Positions 1 to 8,670 are shown, counted from the first letter of the stretch. The stretch: 64,000 nt of DNA from Homoserinimonas sp. OAct 916 (GCF_003260275.1 NZ_QJHB01000005.1:1-64000), one strand, 5' to 3'. A program made the numbers and translations. The notes: generated by a model from the letters alone, not told the origin.

Positions 1-317
1 CCGCCTATGCCAGCCGGCCCAAGGCCACACCACGTGGCTCCAGCGCCGGCGAACACAACCGGATCCGCCACGACTCCGTCGACAACAACGGAAAACTCAC
101 CCTGCGACACAACGGAAAGCTGCACCACATAGGCATCGGGCGAGCCCTCGCCCGAACCCCCGTGATCATGCTCATCCAAGACCTGGACATCCATATCGTC
201 AACGCCCAAACAGGAGAACTCCTCAGGGCACTGACCCTCGACCCCACCAGGGATTACCAACCCCAAAACGAAAGGAAACCGCTGAACCCAGGGGTTCAAC
301 GGTTTCCTATGTCCTGA
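1..317 (+). CDS. IS481-type transposase, C-terminal part (cut by window edge)
   Basis: An open frame runs from the window edge to a TGA at 315-317. It encodes about 104 residues that look like the C-terminal tail of IS481-family (rve/DDE) transposases: an HNRIRHDSVD stretch, a NGKLTLRHNGKLHHIGIGRA beta-rich segment, then ELLRALTLDPTRDYQP, the usual end of this family. The DDE catalytic core would lie upstream, outside the window, so it cannot be said whether the element is intact. About 17 residues after DYQP look like read-through into flanking DNA and overlap a hairpin. It points at the 3' end of tRNA-Leu. Confidence 0.7.
   Translation, partial: AYASRPKATPRGSSAGEHNRIRHDSVDNNGKLTLRHNGKLHHIGIGRALARTPVIMLIQDLDIHIVNAQTGELLRALTLDPTRDYQPQNERKPLNPGVQRFPMS
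273..308. terminator. 17-bp hairpin at transposase end
   Basis: Two 17-nt arms (273-289 and 292-308) are reverse complements with one mismatch and almost no loop. There is no T-tract on either side. It overlaps the last codons of the transposase frame and lies 22 nt from the 3' end of tRNA-Leu, so it could stop transcription from either direction or be part of the IS end. Confidence 0.45.
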
Positions 318-330
318 GACAGGACAAGTG

Positions 331-415
331 TGTCCGGAGGGGGACTTGAACCCCCACGCCCTATACGGGCACTAGCACCTCAAGCTAGCGCGTATACCAA
401 TTCCGCCACCCGGAC
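331..415 (-). tRNA. tRNA-Leu (anticodon GAG)
   Basis: Read on the minus strand the 85-nt sequence folds as a class II tRNA. The acceptor GTCCGGG pairs with TCCGGAC (one G-U), there is a D-arm GGCGGAATTGG, an anticodon stem CTAGC/GCTAG with loop TTGAGGT (anticodon GAG), a long variable arm typical of Leu, and a T-arm with a GGGGG/CCCCC stem around TTCAAGT. The discriminator base is A. CCA is not encoded. The 3' end faces the IS481-type remnant. Confidence 0.95.
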
Positions 416-525
416 AGGTGCTTCTCGATCCAATCCTCACATCTTCTGAAGTTTGGCTCGACGTACGACGATAGCACGAAATCGACGCACACTTACTCAT
501 AATCGACCGTTACGGTTCAGCCCGG

Positions 526-531
526 TAACGT
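526..531 (+). promoter_or_regulatory. -10 box of leaderless M20 peptidase gene
   Basis: TAACGT (a TANNNT box) is followed by 6 nt and then the ATG at 538. No Shine-Dalgarno is present, so the transcript probably begins at or next to the start codon. Confidence 0.45.
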
Positions 532-537
532 GAAGCC

Positions 538-1866
538 ATGACCCTCGACTCTTCTGCCGCCACAGCGGGTATCTCCTCACTCTCGCGCACCGCAACGATC
601 GCCCGCGATCTCATCCGCATCGACACCACCAACTTCGGTGAGGGCAAGTCGGTGGGGGAGACCGTGGCGGCCGAATATGTGGCCGCGAAGCTGACCGCCA
701 TGGGTTTGAAACCCGAGTTGTTCGACTCCGCCCCCGGGCGGACCAGCGTCGTCGCGCGGGTCGCCGGTGCCGATGCTTCGCAGGGCGCATTGGTTGTGCA
801 CGGGCACCTCGACGTTGTGCCCGCGATCGCAGACAACTGGTCGGTCGACCCGTTCGCCGGCGAGGTGAAAGACGGCATGCTCTGGGGCCGCGGCGCCGTC
901 GACATGAAGAACATGGATGCCATGATTCTCGAATCGTTGCACGGCATCCTCTCGTCGGGCCGCCAACCGGCACGCGATCTTGTGATCGCTTTCTTCGCCG
1001 ACGAAGAGGCCGGCGGAACGTACGGCGCGCACTACCTGGTCGACAAGCATCCCGAGTTGTTCGCCGGTGCCACCGACGCGATCAGCGAGGTGGGCGGTTA
1101 TTCCATCGACCTAGCCGGCCGCCGCGCGTACCTGGTGCAAACGGCGGAGAAGGCAATGATGTGGATCAAGCTGATCGCCACCGGCACCGCCGGGCACGGC
1201 TCGGCGATCAACCCTGACAACGCCATCACCCGCCTGTCTCAGGCGGTCGCCCGTATCGGCAGCCAGGAATGGCCCGTGCACCTCACCCGCACCACCCGCC
1301 AACTGCTCGACGGTGTGGCCCGCATCCTCGGCCACGACCCGCAGAAGATTTCGGCCGAAGACCTCGCCATCGCCACGGGCAGTGCCTCCAAGTTTCTCTC
1401 GGCGAGCCTGCGCACCACCACCAACCCGACAGTGTTCACCGCCGGATACAAGCACAACGTCATTCCCGACACCGCCGAGGCGCTGATCGATGTGCGCGTT
1501 CTGCCGGGGGAGGAGGACGCGGTTCTGGCGCGCATCCGTGAACTGGCTGGCGACGGCATCGAGATCGAGATGGTGCACCAGGATGTCGGGCTTGAGACTG
1601 ATTTCTCCGGCCCCCTCGTCGACGCGATGATCGCCAGCCTGAAGCGCCACGACCCGGATGCCGACGTGCTGCCCTACATGCTCGCGGGCGGAACCGACAA
1701 CAAGGCGCTGAGCAAGCTGGGCATTCGCGGCTACGGGTTTGCCCCGCTGCAACTGCCGGCCGACCTCGACTTCGTCTCGCTCTTCCACGGGGTTGACGAG
1801 CGCGTGCCGCTGAGCGCCCTCGAGTTCGGTACAGCCACACTGACCGACCTGCTGCTGCGGTACTGA
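538..1866 (+). CDS. M20 family metallopeptidase (ArgE/DapE-like)
   Basis: A 442-residue cytosolic zinc hydrolase of the M20 clan. It has the first metal motif GHLDVVP (H90, D92), the bridging aspartate in GRGAVDMKN (D122), the glutamate pair in FFADEEAGG (general base and ligand, about 156-157), the SEVGG segment, and a C-terminal histidine in LFHGVDER. Family members cleave the amide bond of dipeptides, acyl-amino acids or similar; the substrate cannot be read from sequence. The gene stands alone between tRNA-Leu and uppP. The start at 538 fits a TANNNT box 6 nt upstream. The stop codon lies inside the first copy of a 15-nt tandem repeat. Confidence 0.9.
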   Translation: MTLDSSAATAGISSLSRTATIARDLIRIDTTNFGEGKSVGETVAAEYVAAKLTAMGLKPELFDSAPGRTSVVARVAGADASQGALVVHGHLDVVPAIADNWSVDPFAGEVKDGMLWGRGAVDMKNMDAMILESLHGILSSGRQPARDLVIAFFADEEAGGTYGAHYLVDKHPELFAGATDAISEVGGYSIDLAGRRAYLVQTAEKAMMWIKLIATGTAGHGSAINPDNAITRLSQAVARIGSQEWPVHLTRTTRQLLDGVARILGHDPQKISAEDLAIATGSASKFLSASLRTTTNPTVFTAGYKHNVIPDTAEALIDVRVLPGEEDAVLARIRELAGDGIEIEMVHQDVGLETDFSGPLVDAMIASLKRHDPDADVLPYMLAGGTDNKALSKLGIRGYGFAPLQLPADLDFVSLFHGVDERVPLSALEFGTATLTDLLLRY

Positions 1867-1920
1867 TCTCTGCGGCACTGATTTCTGCGGTACTGATTTC
1901 TGCGGCCCTGATTTCAGGGG
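1861..1920. repeat. 15-nt tandem repeat, 4 copies, over the M20 stop codon
   Basis: Units start at 1861, 1876, 1891 and 1906. The first three read roughly NACTGATYTCTGCGG; the fourth diverges to CCCTGATTTCAGGGG, which is itself a small hairpin. The first unit contains the peptidase stop codon. Confidence 0.85.
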
Positions 1921-2133
1921 GATCGATGTTGGGGCGCTGAGGTCGAGGCGCGGAGCCGGTGGCCCTGATAACACTCCCAGAACGCCCTCAATCTGACCGA
2001 ATATTGCCGTGGGGCTGAGGATTCGTGCCGCAAGGCGTTACGCTGAACCCCGGCGATTGCACTGTGCCTCGGTCAGCCCGTCGCATGGGGTCAGCCAGTC
2101 GCATGACCGCACCTGTCGAGACAGAAAGTTTTT

Positions 2134-2988
2134 ATGGATCTTCTCAATGCCGCCATCCTCGGCCTGATCCAGGGGCTCACCGAGTTTCTGCCGATCTCTT
2201 CCAGCGCCCACCTGCGCATCGCCGGCGCGTTTCTCGGCACCGGCGCCGACCCCGGCGCGGCATTCACGGCCATCACGCAGCTGGGCACCGAGACCGCGGT
2301 GATCATCTACTTCTGGCGCGACATCACGCGCATCATCAGCGCCTGGTTTCGCTCGCTGGCCGGCAAGGTGCCCCGTAGCGACCCGGATGCCCGCATGGGC
2401 TGGTTCATCATCCTCGGCACCGTGCCGATCGTGGTGCTCGGACTGCTCTTCCAGACCCAGATCGAGACGACGCTGCGCTCCCTGTGGATCGTCGCCATCA
2501 CCCTGATCGTGTTCGGTCTCGTGCTCGGCGCCGCCGATCTGTTCGGCAAGAAGGAGCGCACGGTCCAGCAGCTGACCTGGCCGCGCGCGATCATCTTCGG
2601 GCTCGCCCAGTCGCTGGCCCTCATCCCCGGGGTGTCCCGCTCGGGCGCCACAATCTCGGCCGGGCTGTTCATGGGATTCAACCGGGAAGCCGCCGCACGC
2701 TACTCGTTCCTGCTGGCGATCCCCGCCGTGTTCGGCAGCGGGCTGTACCAGTTGTACAAAGTGGTCAAGGAGCCCTGCCTGGTCGCCGGCGCTACCTGCC
2801 AGCCCGAGATCTTCACCGGCTGGGAGACCGCCTTCGCCACGCTCATCGCCGGCGTTGTCGGTTTCATGGTGATCGCGTTCTTCATGCGCTACATCTCCAA
2901 GCACAGCTTCGCGCCGTTCGTGATCTACCGCATCCTGCTCGGCCTGACGCTCATCATCTTGCTCTCGACGGGGGTGCTGCTACCGTAG
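2134..2988 (+). CDS. uppP: Undecaprenyl-diphosphatase UppP (BacA)
   Basis: A 284-residue integral membrane phosphatase that removes one phosphate from undecaprenyl pyrophosphate, recycling the carrier for peptidoglycan and other wall polymers. The two family signatures are present: the first helix with [14 protein letters not shown] (catalytic-region glutamate E17) and PGVSRSGAT (165-173) with the essential arginine. Six to eight hydrophobic helices and normal family length support an intact enzyme. ATG at 2134 follows a weak purine stretch. It precedes mshC in the same direction with a 148-nt gap holding mshC's own -10 box. Confidence 0.95.
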   Translation: MDLLNAAILGLIQGLTEFLPISSSAHLRIAGAFLGTGADPGAAFTAITQLGTETAVIIYFWRDITRIISAWFRSLAGKVPRSDPDARMGWFIILGTVPIVVLGLLFQTQIETTLRSLWIVAITLIVFGLVLGAADLFGKKERTVQQLTWPRAIIFGLAQSLALIPGVSRSGATISAGLFMGFNREAAARYSFLLAIPAVFGSGLYQLYKVVKEPCLVAGATCQPEIFTGWETAFATLIAGVVGFMVIAFFMRYISKHSFAPFVIYRILLGLTLIILLSTGVLLP

Positions 2989-3124
2989 TTCGCCTCGGGC
3001 GCTCGCCCCGTGCAGCAGATGCGCTCATCCGCCAGCGAAGATTTCGCTTCGGGTCCGACCGGCCGCAGATGTGATGGTGCATGAGCGCCGGGCGCGGGCG
3101 CACGGCGGCCTGCAGATATCTCGG

Positions 3125-3130
3125 TAGGGT
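3125..3130 (+). promoter_or_regulatory. -10 box of leaderless mshC
   Basis: TAGGGT lies exactly 6 nt before the GTG start at 3137. No Shine-Dalgarno is seen, and no good -35 is recognisable. Confidence 0.45.
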
Positions 3131-3136
3131 AGAAGC

Positions 3137-4432
3137 GTGCAGGCATGGACGAGACCCGAGATACCGAGACTGCCCGGATACTCGAAACCTCCGCTCCTGT
3201 ATGACACCGCCAGCCAACGGATGATCGAAGCCGGGCCGTCAGACGAAACCGCCCGCCTGTATGTCTGCGGCATCACCCCCTACGACGCCACCCACATGGG
3301 ACACGCGTCGACCTATGTCGCGTTCGACACCCTGCAAAGGGTCTGGCGGGACGCCGGCTATGCCGTTCGCTACACCCAGAACATCACCGACGTTGATGAC
3401 CCGCTGTTCGAGCGGGCCAATGCCACCGGGGTCGACTGGCGTGAACTCGGCGAGAGCCAGGTCGAGCTGTTTCGCAACGACATGGTCAACCTGCAGGTGA
3501 TCCCGCCCGATGACTTCATCGGCGTGACCGAGGTGGTCGACGACATCGCCCGGGCCGTGCAAAACCTGGTCGACCGCGGACTGGCGTACGAGGTGGCGGT
3601 TGACGATGACTCCGAGATCGCCGGTACGGGCACCCGGCGGGTCGACATCTACTTTGACAACACGCGCACCGAACAGGAAACCGAGTGGCGCCTCGGACAG
3701 TACAGCAATTACGACGAGACCACCATGCTGCGCCTGTCAGCCGAGCGCGGGGGAGACCCGGAGCGGCCCGGCAAGCGGGATCCGCTCGATCCGCTGCTCT
3801 GGAAGGCACAGCGCGAAGGCGAGCCCTCGTGGCCGTCGACGCTCGGCGCCGGGCGACCCGGCTGGCACATCGAGTGCTCGGTCATCGCGTTGGAAAGCCT
3901 CGGCCGCAACTTCGACGTGCAGGGCGGCGGCACCGACCTGATCTTTCCCCATCACGAGTTCAGCGCTGGCCACGCGACTGCTCTCTCGGGCGCTCCGTTG
4001 GCGAAGATCTTCAGCCACTCCGGCATGGTCGCCTACCACGGCGAGAAGATGAGCAAGTCGCTCGGCAACCTCGTTCTGGTGTCCCGGCTGATTGAAGGCG
4101 GCGTCGACCCGCGCGCAATTCGTCTGGTCATTCTCAGCCAGCACTATCGAAGTGACTGGGAGTGGACCGACCGGCTGCTCGCCGACAGCTTCTGCCGGCT
4201 TGGCGACTGGCTGGCCGCCTTCACCGAGACAGCGGATGCCGGCCCCCGATCAGGCGCAACACCGGCGAGCGCGATCAGTGTGGTCAACGAGATGCGCGAA
4301 GCGCTGAACCACGACCTCGATACGCCAGCCGCGATCGCGGTCGTGGATGGAGCGGTGCGCTCCGGCGTCGACGACCCTGGCCTGCTGGCGGCCGCTGTGA
4401 ACGCGCTCCTGGGCGTCAACCTGGAACGCTGA
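3137..4432 (+). CDS. mshC: Cysteine:GlcN-Ins ligase MshC (mycothiol biosynthesis)
   Basis: A 431-residue class I tRNA-synthetase paralogue. It ligates cysteine by ATP activation to glucosaminyl-inositol, the penultimate step of mycothiol synthesis. The sequence shows the zinc-ligand cysteine in CGITPYD (C44), the HIGH-like THMGHA (52-57), TQNITDVDDP, the WHIECS zinc-site segment near 245, and KMSKS (304-308). The short C-terminus without a tRNA anticodon-binding domain separates it from CysS. Slightly longer than the usual ~412 residues because of a longer C-terminal part. GTG start placed by the -10 box 6 nt upstream. Convergent with the PAC2 gene. Confidence 0.93.
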   Translation: MQAWTRPEIPRLPGYSKPPLLYDTASQRMIEAGPSDETARLYVCGITPYDATHMGHASTYVAFDTLQRVWRDAGYAVRYTQNITDVDDPLFERANATGVDWRELGESQVELFRNDMVNLQVIPPDDFIGVTEVVDDIARAVQNLVDRGLAYEVAVDDDSEIAGTGTRRVDIYFDNTRTEQETEWRLGQYSNYDETTMLRLSAERGGDPERPGKRDPLDPLLWKAQREGEPSWPSTLGAGRPGWHIECSVIALESLGRNFDVQGGGTDLIFPHHEFSAGHATALSGAPLAKIFSHSGMVAYHGEKMSKSLGNLVLVSRLIEGGVDPRAIRLVILSQHYRSDWEWTDRLLADSFCRLGDWLAAFTETADAGPRSGATPASAISVVNEMREALNHDLDTPAAIAVVDGAVRSGVDDPGLLAAAVNALLGVNLER

Positions 4433-4549
4433 GCCCACAAACATCAGGATGTGAGCCGTGCGGACGCCCTGTGAAGGTCGGCGGCCCTGTGCTCCTGAAC
4501 TTTTGCGGGTCCCAGGCGTTCGCTCAGCCAACGTAGGGGAGTCTGCGAA

Positions 4550-5518
4550 TCAGTCCTTGCCGCGCCAGGGCTCGTCCGGCTTGCCGTCACCACGGCCGTC
4601 GGCGCGGCCATCACTGCGACCGTCGCCCCGGCCGTCTCCGCGACCGTCGCTCCGCTTGCGCAGGTACTTCTCGAACTCGTTCGCGATCGCCTCGCCGCTC
4701 GCCTCCGGAGAATCGACGGTGTCTCTGGCCTGCTCCAACTGCTGGATGTATGCGGCCATCTCGTCGTCTTCCCCTGCCAGCACGTCGATCCCGCTCTGCC
4801 ATGCAGCCGCCTCATCGACCAGGTCGCCGCGGTCGATCACCACGTCGATCACTTCTTCGAGCTTGTCGATCAGGGCAAGCATCGCCTTCGGGCTGGGCGC
4901 GTTGTGCACGTAGTGAGGCACGGAGGCCCAGATCGAAACCGTCGGAATGCCCACCTTCTCGGCGGCCTCACCGATCACACTGAGGATTCCGACGGGACCT
5001 TCGTAGTTGCTGCGCTCAGCATCGAGCTCGGCGCGAACTTCGGCGTTCTCGCTGGAGACGAAGATGGAGATCGGACGCGTGTGCGGTACATCTGCCAGCA
5101 TCGCCCCGAGAAAGACCACCGCTGAGATGTCTTCGGCCAGCGCCGTGTCGATGATCTCGGCGGTAAAGCTCTTCCAGTTGCGGGAGGGCTCGGCGCCGAG
5201 CAACAGGTAGAGGTTGTTCACATTGCTACCGCTCACATTGAGTTCGGCATCCGCCGCCAACGCCACCCGTTCGGCTGCTCCCTCCGCGGGCCCGAAGATT
5301 GTCGCATCTGGCCACTGCAGGGTTCTGGCACCGTCTTCGTCCTGGCTCACCACGGGGCGGTTGAACTGAAAGTCGAAGTACGTCTCGGCGTCGAGCACCT
5401 TGATCGGCTGCGCCTGAACCTGCTCCTTCAGCAGGCGCACGGCGCCACTGGCGGCTTCGCCTGCGTCATTCCACCCCTCGAATGCCACCACAAGCAGTCG
5501 TCCGCCGAGGAAACCCAT
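4550..5518 (-). CDS. PAC2 family protein with DGR-repeat tail
   Basis: A 322-residue protein of the PAC2 (proteasome assembly chaperone 2-like) family, common in Actinobacteria beside mshC; its biochemical role is not settled. The N-terminus VVAFEGWNDAG and the later VGIPTVSIWASVPHYV segment are characteristic. The last 34 residues are a low-complexity tail of DGRG, DGRS and DGRA units ending in a lysine variant, encoded by 12-nt repeats, which is probably disordered. ATG at 5518 is preceded by a GAGATGGA stretch. Divergent from the HAD gene across a 189-nt gap with small inverted repeats. Confidence 0.85.
   Translation of the reverse strand: MGFLGGRLLVVAFEGWNDAGEAASGAVRLLKEQVQAQPIKVLDAETYFDFQFNRPVVSQDEDGARTLQWPDATIFGPAEGAAERVALAADAELNVSGSNVNNLYLLLGAEPSRNWKSFTAEIIDTALAEDISAVVFLGAMLADVPHTRPISIFVSSENAEVRAELDAERSNYEGPVGILSVIGEAAEKVGIPTVSIWASVPHYVHNAPSPKAMLALIDKLEEVIDVVIDRGDLVDEAAAWQSGIDVLAGEDDEMAAYIQQLEQARDTVDSPEASGEAIANEFEKYLRKRSDGRGDGRGDGRSDGRADGRGDGKPDEPWRGKD
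4580..4648 (-). repeat. 12-nt coding tandem repeat (DGRx units)
   Basis: Six in-frame 12-nt units code for DGRG, DGRG, DGRS, DGRA, DGRG and DGKP at the end of the PAC2 protein. Units differ mainly in the fourth residue and at wobble positions. Confidence 0.85.
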
Positions 5519-5578
5519 TCAGTCCATCTCTCTGATCACGCGCGTTCAGTGCCTAGTCGCTCAGTGCCTATTCTTTGA

Positions 5579-5624
5579 CCGGGCGCGCTTTCACGCCCGG
5601 ACAAAACCTTATCCTCCAAGGATA
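5579..5624. promoter_or_regulatory. Two inverted repeats between PAC2 and HAD genes
   Basis: CCGGGCG at 5579-5585 pairs with CGCCCGG at 5594-5600, and TATCC at 5610 pairs with GGATA ending at 5624. They lie in the divergent promoter region; function unknown. A CAGTGCCTA direct repeat occurs just before them. Confidence 0.3.
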
Positions 5625-5693
5625 GAACGTCGCATGCCCCAGCAACCGTGGTGCAGGGATGCGTTCGCTCAGGGCCGCATCAACCGTCACCGG

Positions 5694-5699
5694 TATCAT
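5694..5699 (+). promoter_or_regulatory. -10 box of HAD/trmI operon
   Basis: TATCAT lies 8 nt before the ATG at 5708, which has no Shine-Dalgarno. This supports 5708 rather than the upstream GTG at 5648 as the start. Confidence 0.4.
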
Positions 5700-5707
5700 T
5701 GGCGCAT

Positions 5708-6400
5708 ATGACTAAAATGCTTCCCGACGCCGTCTTATGGGATATGGACGGAACCATCATCGACTCCGAACCCGCGTGGATGCGCGCCGAATCCGAACTG
5801 GTCACCTCGTTCGGTCACGCGTGGACGGCTGAAGACGCCCAACTGACGGTCGGTTTCGGCCTCTGGGAGTGCGCGGGAATCCTCGTGTCCCGCGGCGTCG
5901 ACCTCAGCGAGGCCGAGATCATCGACCGCCTGACGGCGCGCGTGATCGAACTTTTGACCGTCGAGCAGTTGTGGCGGCCGGGCGCCCTGGAGATGATGAA
6001 GCAGGTTCAGGATGCCAGAATTCCACAGGCTCTGGTCACCGCGAGCTTTCGCTCGATGGCCCAACACGTGGCCGACAGCATCCCATTCGCGCCGTTCGAC
6101 GTGATCATTGCCGGCGATGACGTCACCCACAACAAGCCCCACCCCGAGCCCTACTTGATGGCCGCCCAGAAGTTGGGCGTCGACCCGACCCGGTCGATCG
6201 CGTTCGAGGACTCCGTGCCGGGAACGGCATCGGCGGTCGCCGCCGGTACGATGACCATCGCCGTTCCCCATCAGTCGCCGTTACCCGAAGGCGCCGGGTA
6301 CACCCTCTGGTCGACGCTGTCGGGCCGCGGCCTCGGCGACCTGGAACATGTCGTGAGGGGCACCCAAGAGACCCAGTTCCAGTCGACGGCCCGCGCATGA
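5708..6400 (+). CDS. HAD superfamily phosphatase
   Basis: A 230-residue haloacid-dehalogenase hydrolase of the beta-phosphoglucomutase/GPP type. It has motif I LWDMDGTIIDSEP (nucleophile Asp and the +2 Asp), motif II VTAS, motif III lysine in NKPHPEPYL and motif IV FEDSVPG, so all catalytic residues are present. Substrate unknown; such enzymes remove phosphate from sugars or similar metabolites. An in-frame GTG 60 nt upstream exists, but the family N-terminus begins right before motif I and a TATCAT box sits just upstream, so 5708 is preferred. Overlaps trmI by 4 nt (ATGA), implying one transcript. Confidence 0.87.
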   Translation: MTKMLPDAVLWDMDGTIIDSEPAWMRAESELVTSFGHAWTAEDAQLTVGFGLWECAGILVSRGVDLSEAEIIDRLTARVIELLTVEQLWRPGALEMMKQVQDARIPQALVTASFRSMAQHVADSIPFAPFDVIIAGDDVTHNKPHPEPYLMAAQKLGVDPTRSIAFEDSVPGTASAVAAGTMTIAVPHQSPLPEGAGYTLWSTLSGRGLGDLEHVVRGTQETQFQSTARA

Positions 6401-7641
6401 GTGGAGCACCGGATGAGGCAACAACGCCTCGGCCATCGGAACAGCCTCGGCCAACAGAACAGCCTGGGCCAGCGCAAGCACCTGTTGCACCCGAGATGCC
6501 TGTGCCCACGGGAGTGCCCAAGCGGAGCGGACCGTTCCGTGCCGGTGACAAGGTTCAACTGACCGGACCCAAGGGCCGGCGGAACACGATCACCCTCGAG
6601 GCGGGAAAGACCTTCCACACCCACCGCGGGATCCTCGACCACGACGCCATCATCGGCCAGCCCGACGGTTCGGTCATCGAGAACACGGTCGGGGTGGAAC
6701 ACCTGGCGTTGCGCCCACTGCTGGTCGACTTCGTGATGTCGATGCCGCGCGGGGCTGCGATCATCTATCCCAAGGACGCCGCACAGATTCTCGCACTGGC
6801 CGATATCTTTCCGGGCGCACGAGTGGTCGAGGCGGGCGTCGGCTCTGGCGCACTTTCGCTCTGGTTGCTTCGCGCCATCGGCGAGGGGGGAATGCTCTAC
6901 TCGTTCGAACGCCGCGAGGAGTTCGCGGCCGTCGCCCGCGGCAACGCGGCATCCTTCCTCGGCGCTGATCCCACCAACTGGATCGTCACGGTCGGCGACC
7001 TCGAGACCGCACTGCCCGAGACGGTGCCATCCGGCGGCGCCGACCGGGTCGTGCTCGACATGCTCGCGCCCTGGGAGTGCGTGCACGCAAGCGCTGACGC
7101 CCTCACCCCTGGTGGCGTTCTGCTTTGCTATGTGGCCACGGTCACCCAACTCTCGCGGGTCGCCGAGGCGATTCGGGCATCCGGCCTGTTCACCGAGCCG
7201 CAGTCGAACGAAACCATGGTGCGCGGCTGGCACGTGGAGGGGCTCGCGGTGCGTCCCGACCATCGGATGATCGGACACACCGGTTTTCTCATCACGGCCC
7301 GACGGCTCGCGCCCGACACCGTGCTGCCCGAACTCAAGCGCCGCCCGTCGAAGACGTCATTCGCCGACGAAGATGTCGAGGTCTGGACTCCCGGGGCGCT
7401 GGGAGAGCGGCAGGCCAGCCCCAAGGTGTTGCGCAAGCGGGTACGCCAGGCTGAAGCCGGCGCAGACCTTGCCCGCGGCGGATCGAGCGCGGAGGCGGCG
7501 CCGGAGCCGATTGAGCAGGACCACCTGGATCAGCAACCACCGGATCAGGCAACCCAGGATCAGCGAAACCAGGACCAGCACCCTCAGCATCAGCAACCCC
7601 ACAGCGACAATTCAGCCGGCACCCACGATCCGGTCGCATAG
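6397..7641 (+). CDS. trmI: tRNA (adenine-N1)-methyltransferase TrmI
   Basis: A 414-residue SAM-dependent enzyme that methylates A58 in the T-loop of tRNAs. The core (about 48-330) has the TrmI N-domain with GKTFHTHRGILDHDAIIG, the SAM motif VVEAGVGSGALSLWLL near 142, ERR after strand 2, and LDMLAPWE. Unlike the usual ~280-residue form, the core is flanked by a Pro/Thr/Gln-rich N-terminal tail of about 45 residues and a Gln-rich C-terminal tail of about 60 residues (QDQ and HQQ runs), likely disordered. Translationally coupled to the HAD gene. In many Actinobacteria the next genes would be arc, dop and pup; here an FKBP gene follows after 60 nt. Confidence 0.92.
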   Translation: MSGAPDEATTPRPSEQPRPTEQPGPAQAPVAPEMPVPTGVPKRSGPFRAGDKVQLTGPKGRRNTITLEAGKTFHTHRGILDHDAIIGQPDGSVIENTVGVEHLALRPLLVDFVMSMPRGAAIIYPKDAAQILALADIFPGARVVEAGVGSGALSLWLLRAIGEGGMLYSFERREEFAAVARGNAASFLGADPTNWIVTVGDLETALPETVPSGGADRVVLDMLAPWECVHASADALTPGGVLLCYVATVTQLSRVAEAIRASGLFTEPQSNETMVRGWHVEGLAVRPDHRMIGHTGFLITARRLAPDTVLPELKRRPSKTSFADEDVEVWTPGALGERQASPKVLRKRVRQAEAGADLARGGSSAEAAPEPIEQDHLDQQPPDQATQDQRNQDQHPQHQQPHSDNSAGTHDPVA

Positions 7642-7701
7642 GATGATTCACGGCGCATTCGTCACCGAGCGCCCCACTGACTTTCACTGAATAGAGGCTT
7701 C

Positions 7702-8652
7702 GTGCGCAAGACCGCCACCATCATCACCTCCCTTGTGCTGCTCGCGGGGCTGACCGCGTGCAGCGGCGGATCAGACAATCCTGTGGCGAGCGACTGCCAG
7801 CCCGCGGCCCAGCCGGGAAGCTCATCGGAAACCATCACCGCCACCGGAACGCTCGACACCCCGCCCAAAGTGAAGTTTCCCACCCCGCTCCACCCGAGCG
7901 AGACAGAGCGCAGCGTGCTGATCCCGGGCGAAGGAATCACCGCCGGGATGGGACAGAAGGTCGTCATCGAGCTGAACGTCTACAACGGCAGCACCGGTGC
8001 GGCGATCGAATCCTCCAAGTATGACAAGCAGTCTCCCGCCTCCTTCGTGCTGACCAAAGACGGGCTGCCGGGGCTCACCAAGTCGCTGGAGTGCGCACAG
8101 GCCGGCTCGCGCATCGCGTCGGCAGTTCCGCCCGCTGACGCATTCGGTCCGACCGGGGGCAACCCGCAGATCGGCGTCGGCGCCCACGACAGCCTGGTCT
8201 TCGTGATGGATGTCAAGCAGGTGTTCCCGGCCCGCGCTGACGGCAAACCGCAGGCAGCCCAGCCCGGATTCCCCAGTGTTGTTCTGGCTGAGAACGGTCA
8301 ACCGGGGATCACCATCCCGCCCATCAACGCACCCACCGAGTTGAAGGTGACCGCGCTGAGGGTGGGCGCTGGCCCCGAGGTGAAGAAGGGTGACAGCGTC
8401 ACCGTGCAGTACACGGGTGTGCTCTGGGACACCGGCAAGGTCTTCGACTCCAGCTGGGAGAAGGGGCAGCCGGCCACGTTTGCCACCGATCAGGTCGTTC
8501 CGGGCTTCGCGGATGCGCTCATCGGCCACACGGTCGGTTCGCAGATGCTCGCCGTGATTCCGCCCGACCAGGGCTACGGCGACAAGGCTCAGGGGGCGAT
8601 CCCGGCCAACTCGACGTTGGTCTTCGTGGTGGACATCCTCGGCATCGGCTAG
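7702..8652 (+). CDS. FKBP-type peptidyl-prolyl isomerase lipoprotein
   Basis: A 316-residue exported protein with a lipoprotein signal (hydrophobic stretch then LTAC lipobox, Cys near 20). The C-terminal ~100 residues are a standard FKBP domain: GDSVTVQYTGVLWDTGKVFDSS, FATDQVVPGFADALIG, VIPPDQGYGDKA and a VVDILGIG end. The preceding ~150 residues resemble a degenerate second FKBP domain (GQKVVIELNVYNG, VPPADAFGPTGG, VFVMDVKQV), giving a tandem layout. It probably helps extracytoplasmic proteins fold. GTG start with a GAGG upstream. A strong hairpin follows the stop. Confidence 0.9.
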   Translation: MRKTATIITSLVLLAGLTACSGGSDNPVASDCQPAAQPGSSSETITATGTLDTPPKVKFPTPLHPSETERSVLIPGEGITAGMGQKVVIELNVYNGSTGAAIESSKYDKQSPASFVLTKDGLPGLTKSLECAQAGSRIASAVPPADAFGPTGGNPQIGVGAHDSLVFVMDVKQVFPARADGKPQAAQPGFPSVVLAENGQPGITIPPINAPTELKVTALRVGAGPEVKKGDSVTVQYTGVLWDTGKVFDSSWEKGQPATFATDQVVPGFADALIGHTVGSQMLAVIPPDQGYGDKAQGAIPANSTLVFVVDILGIG

Positions 8653-8670
8653 TCATCGGGCAGGCTCGGC

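Noticed and set aside
538-1866. DapE or ArgE assignment for the first M20 enzyme
   Set aside because: Metal motifs are shared by the whole family and the context gives no lysine or arginine genes.
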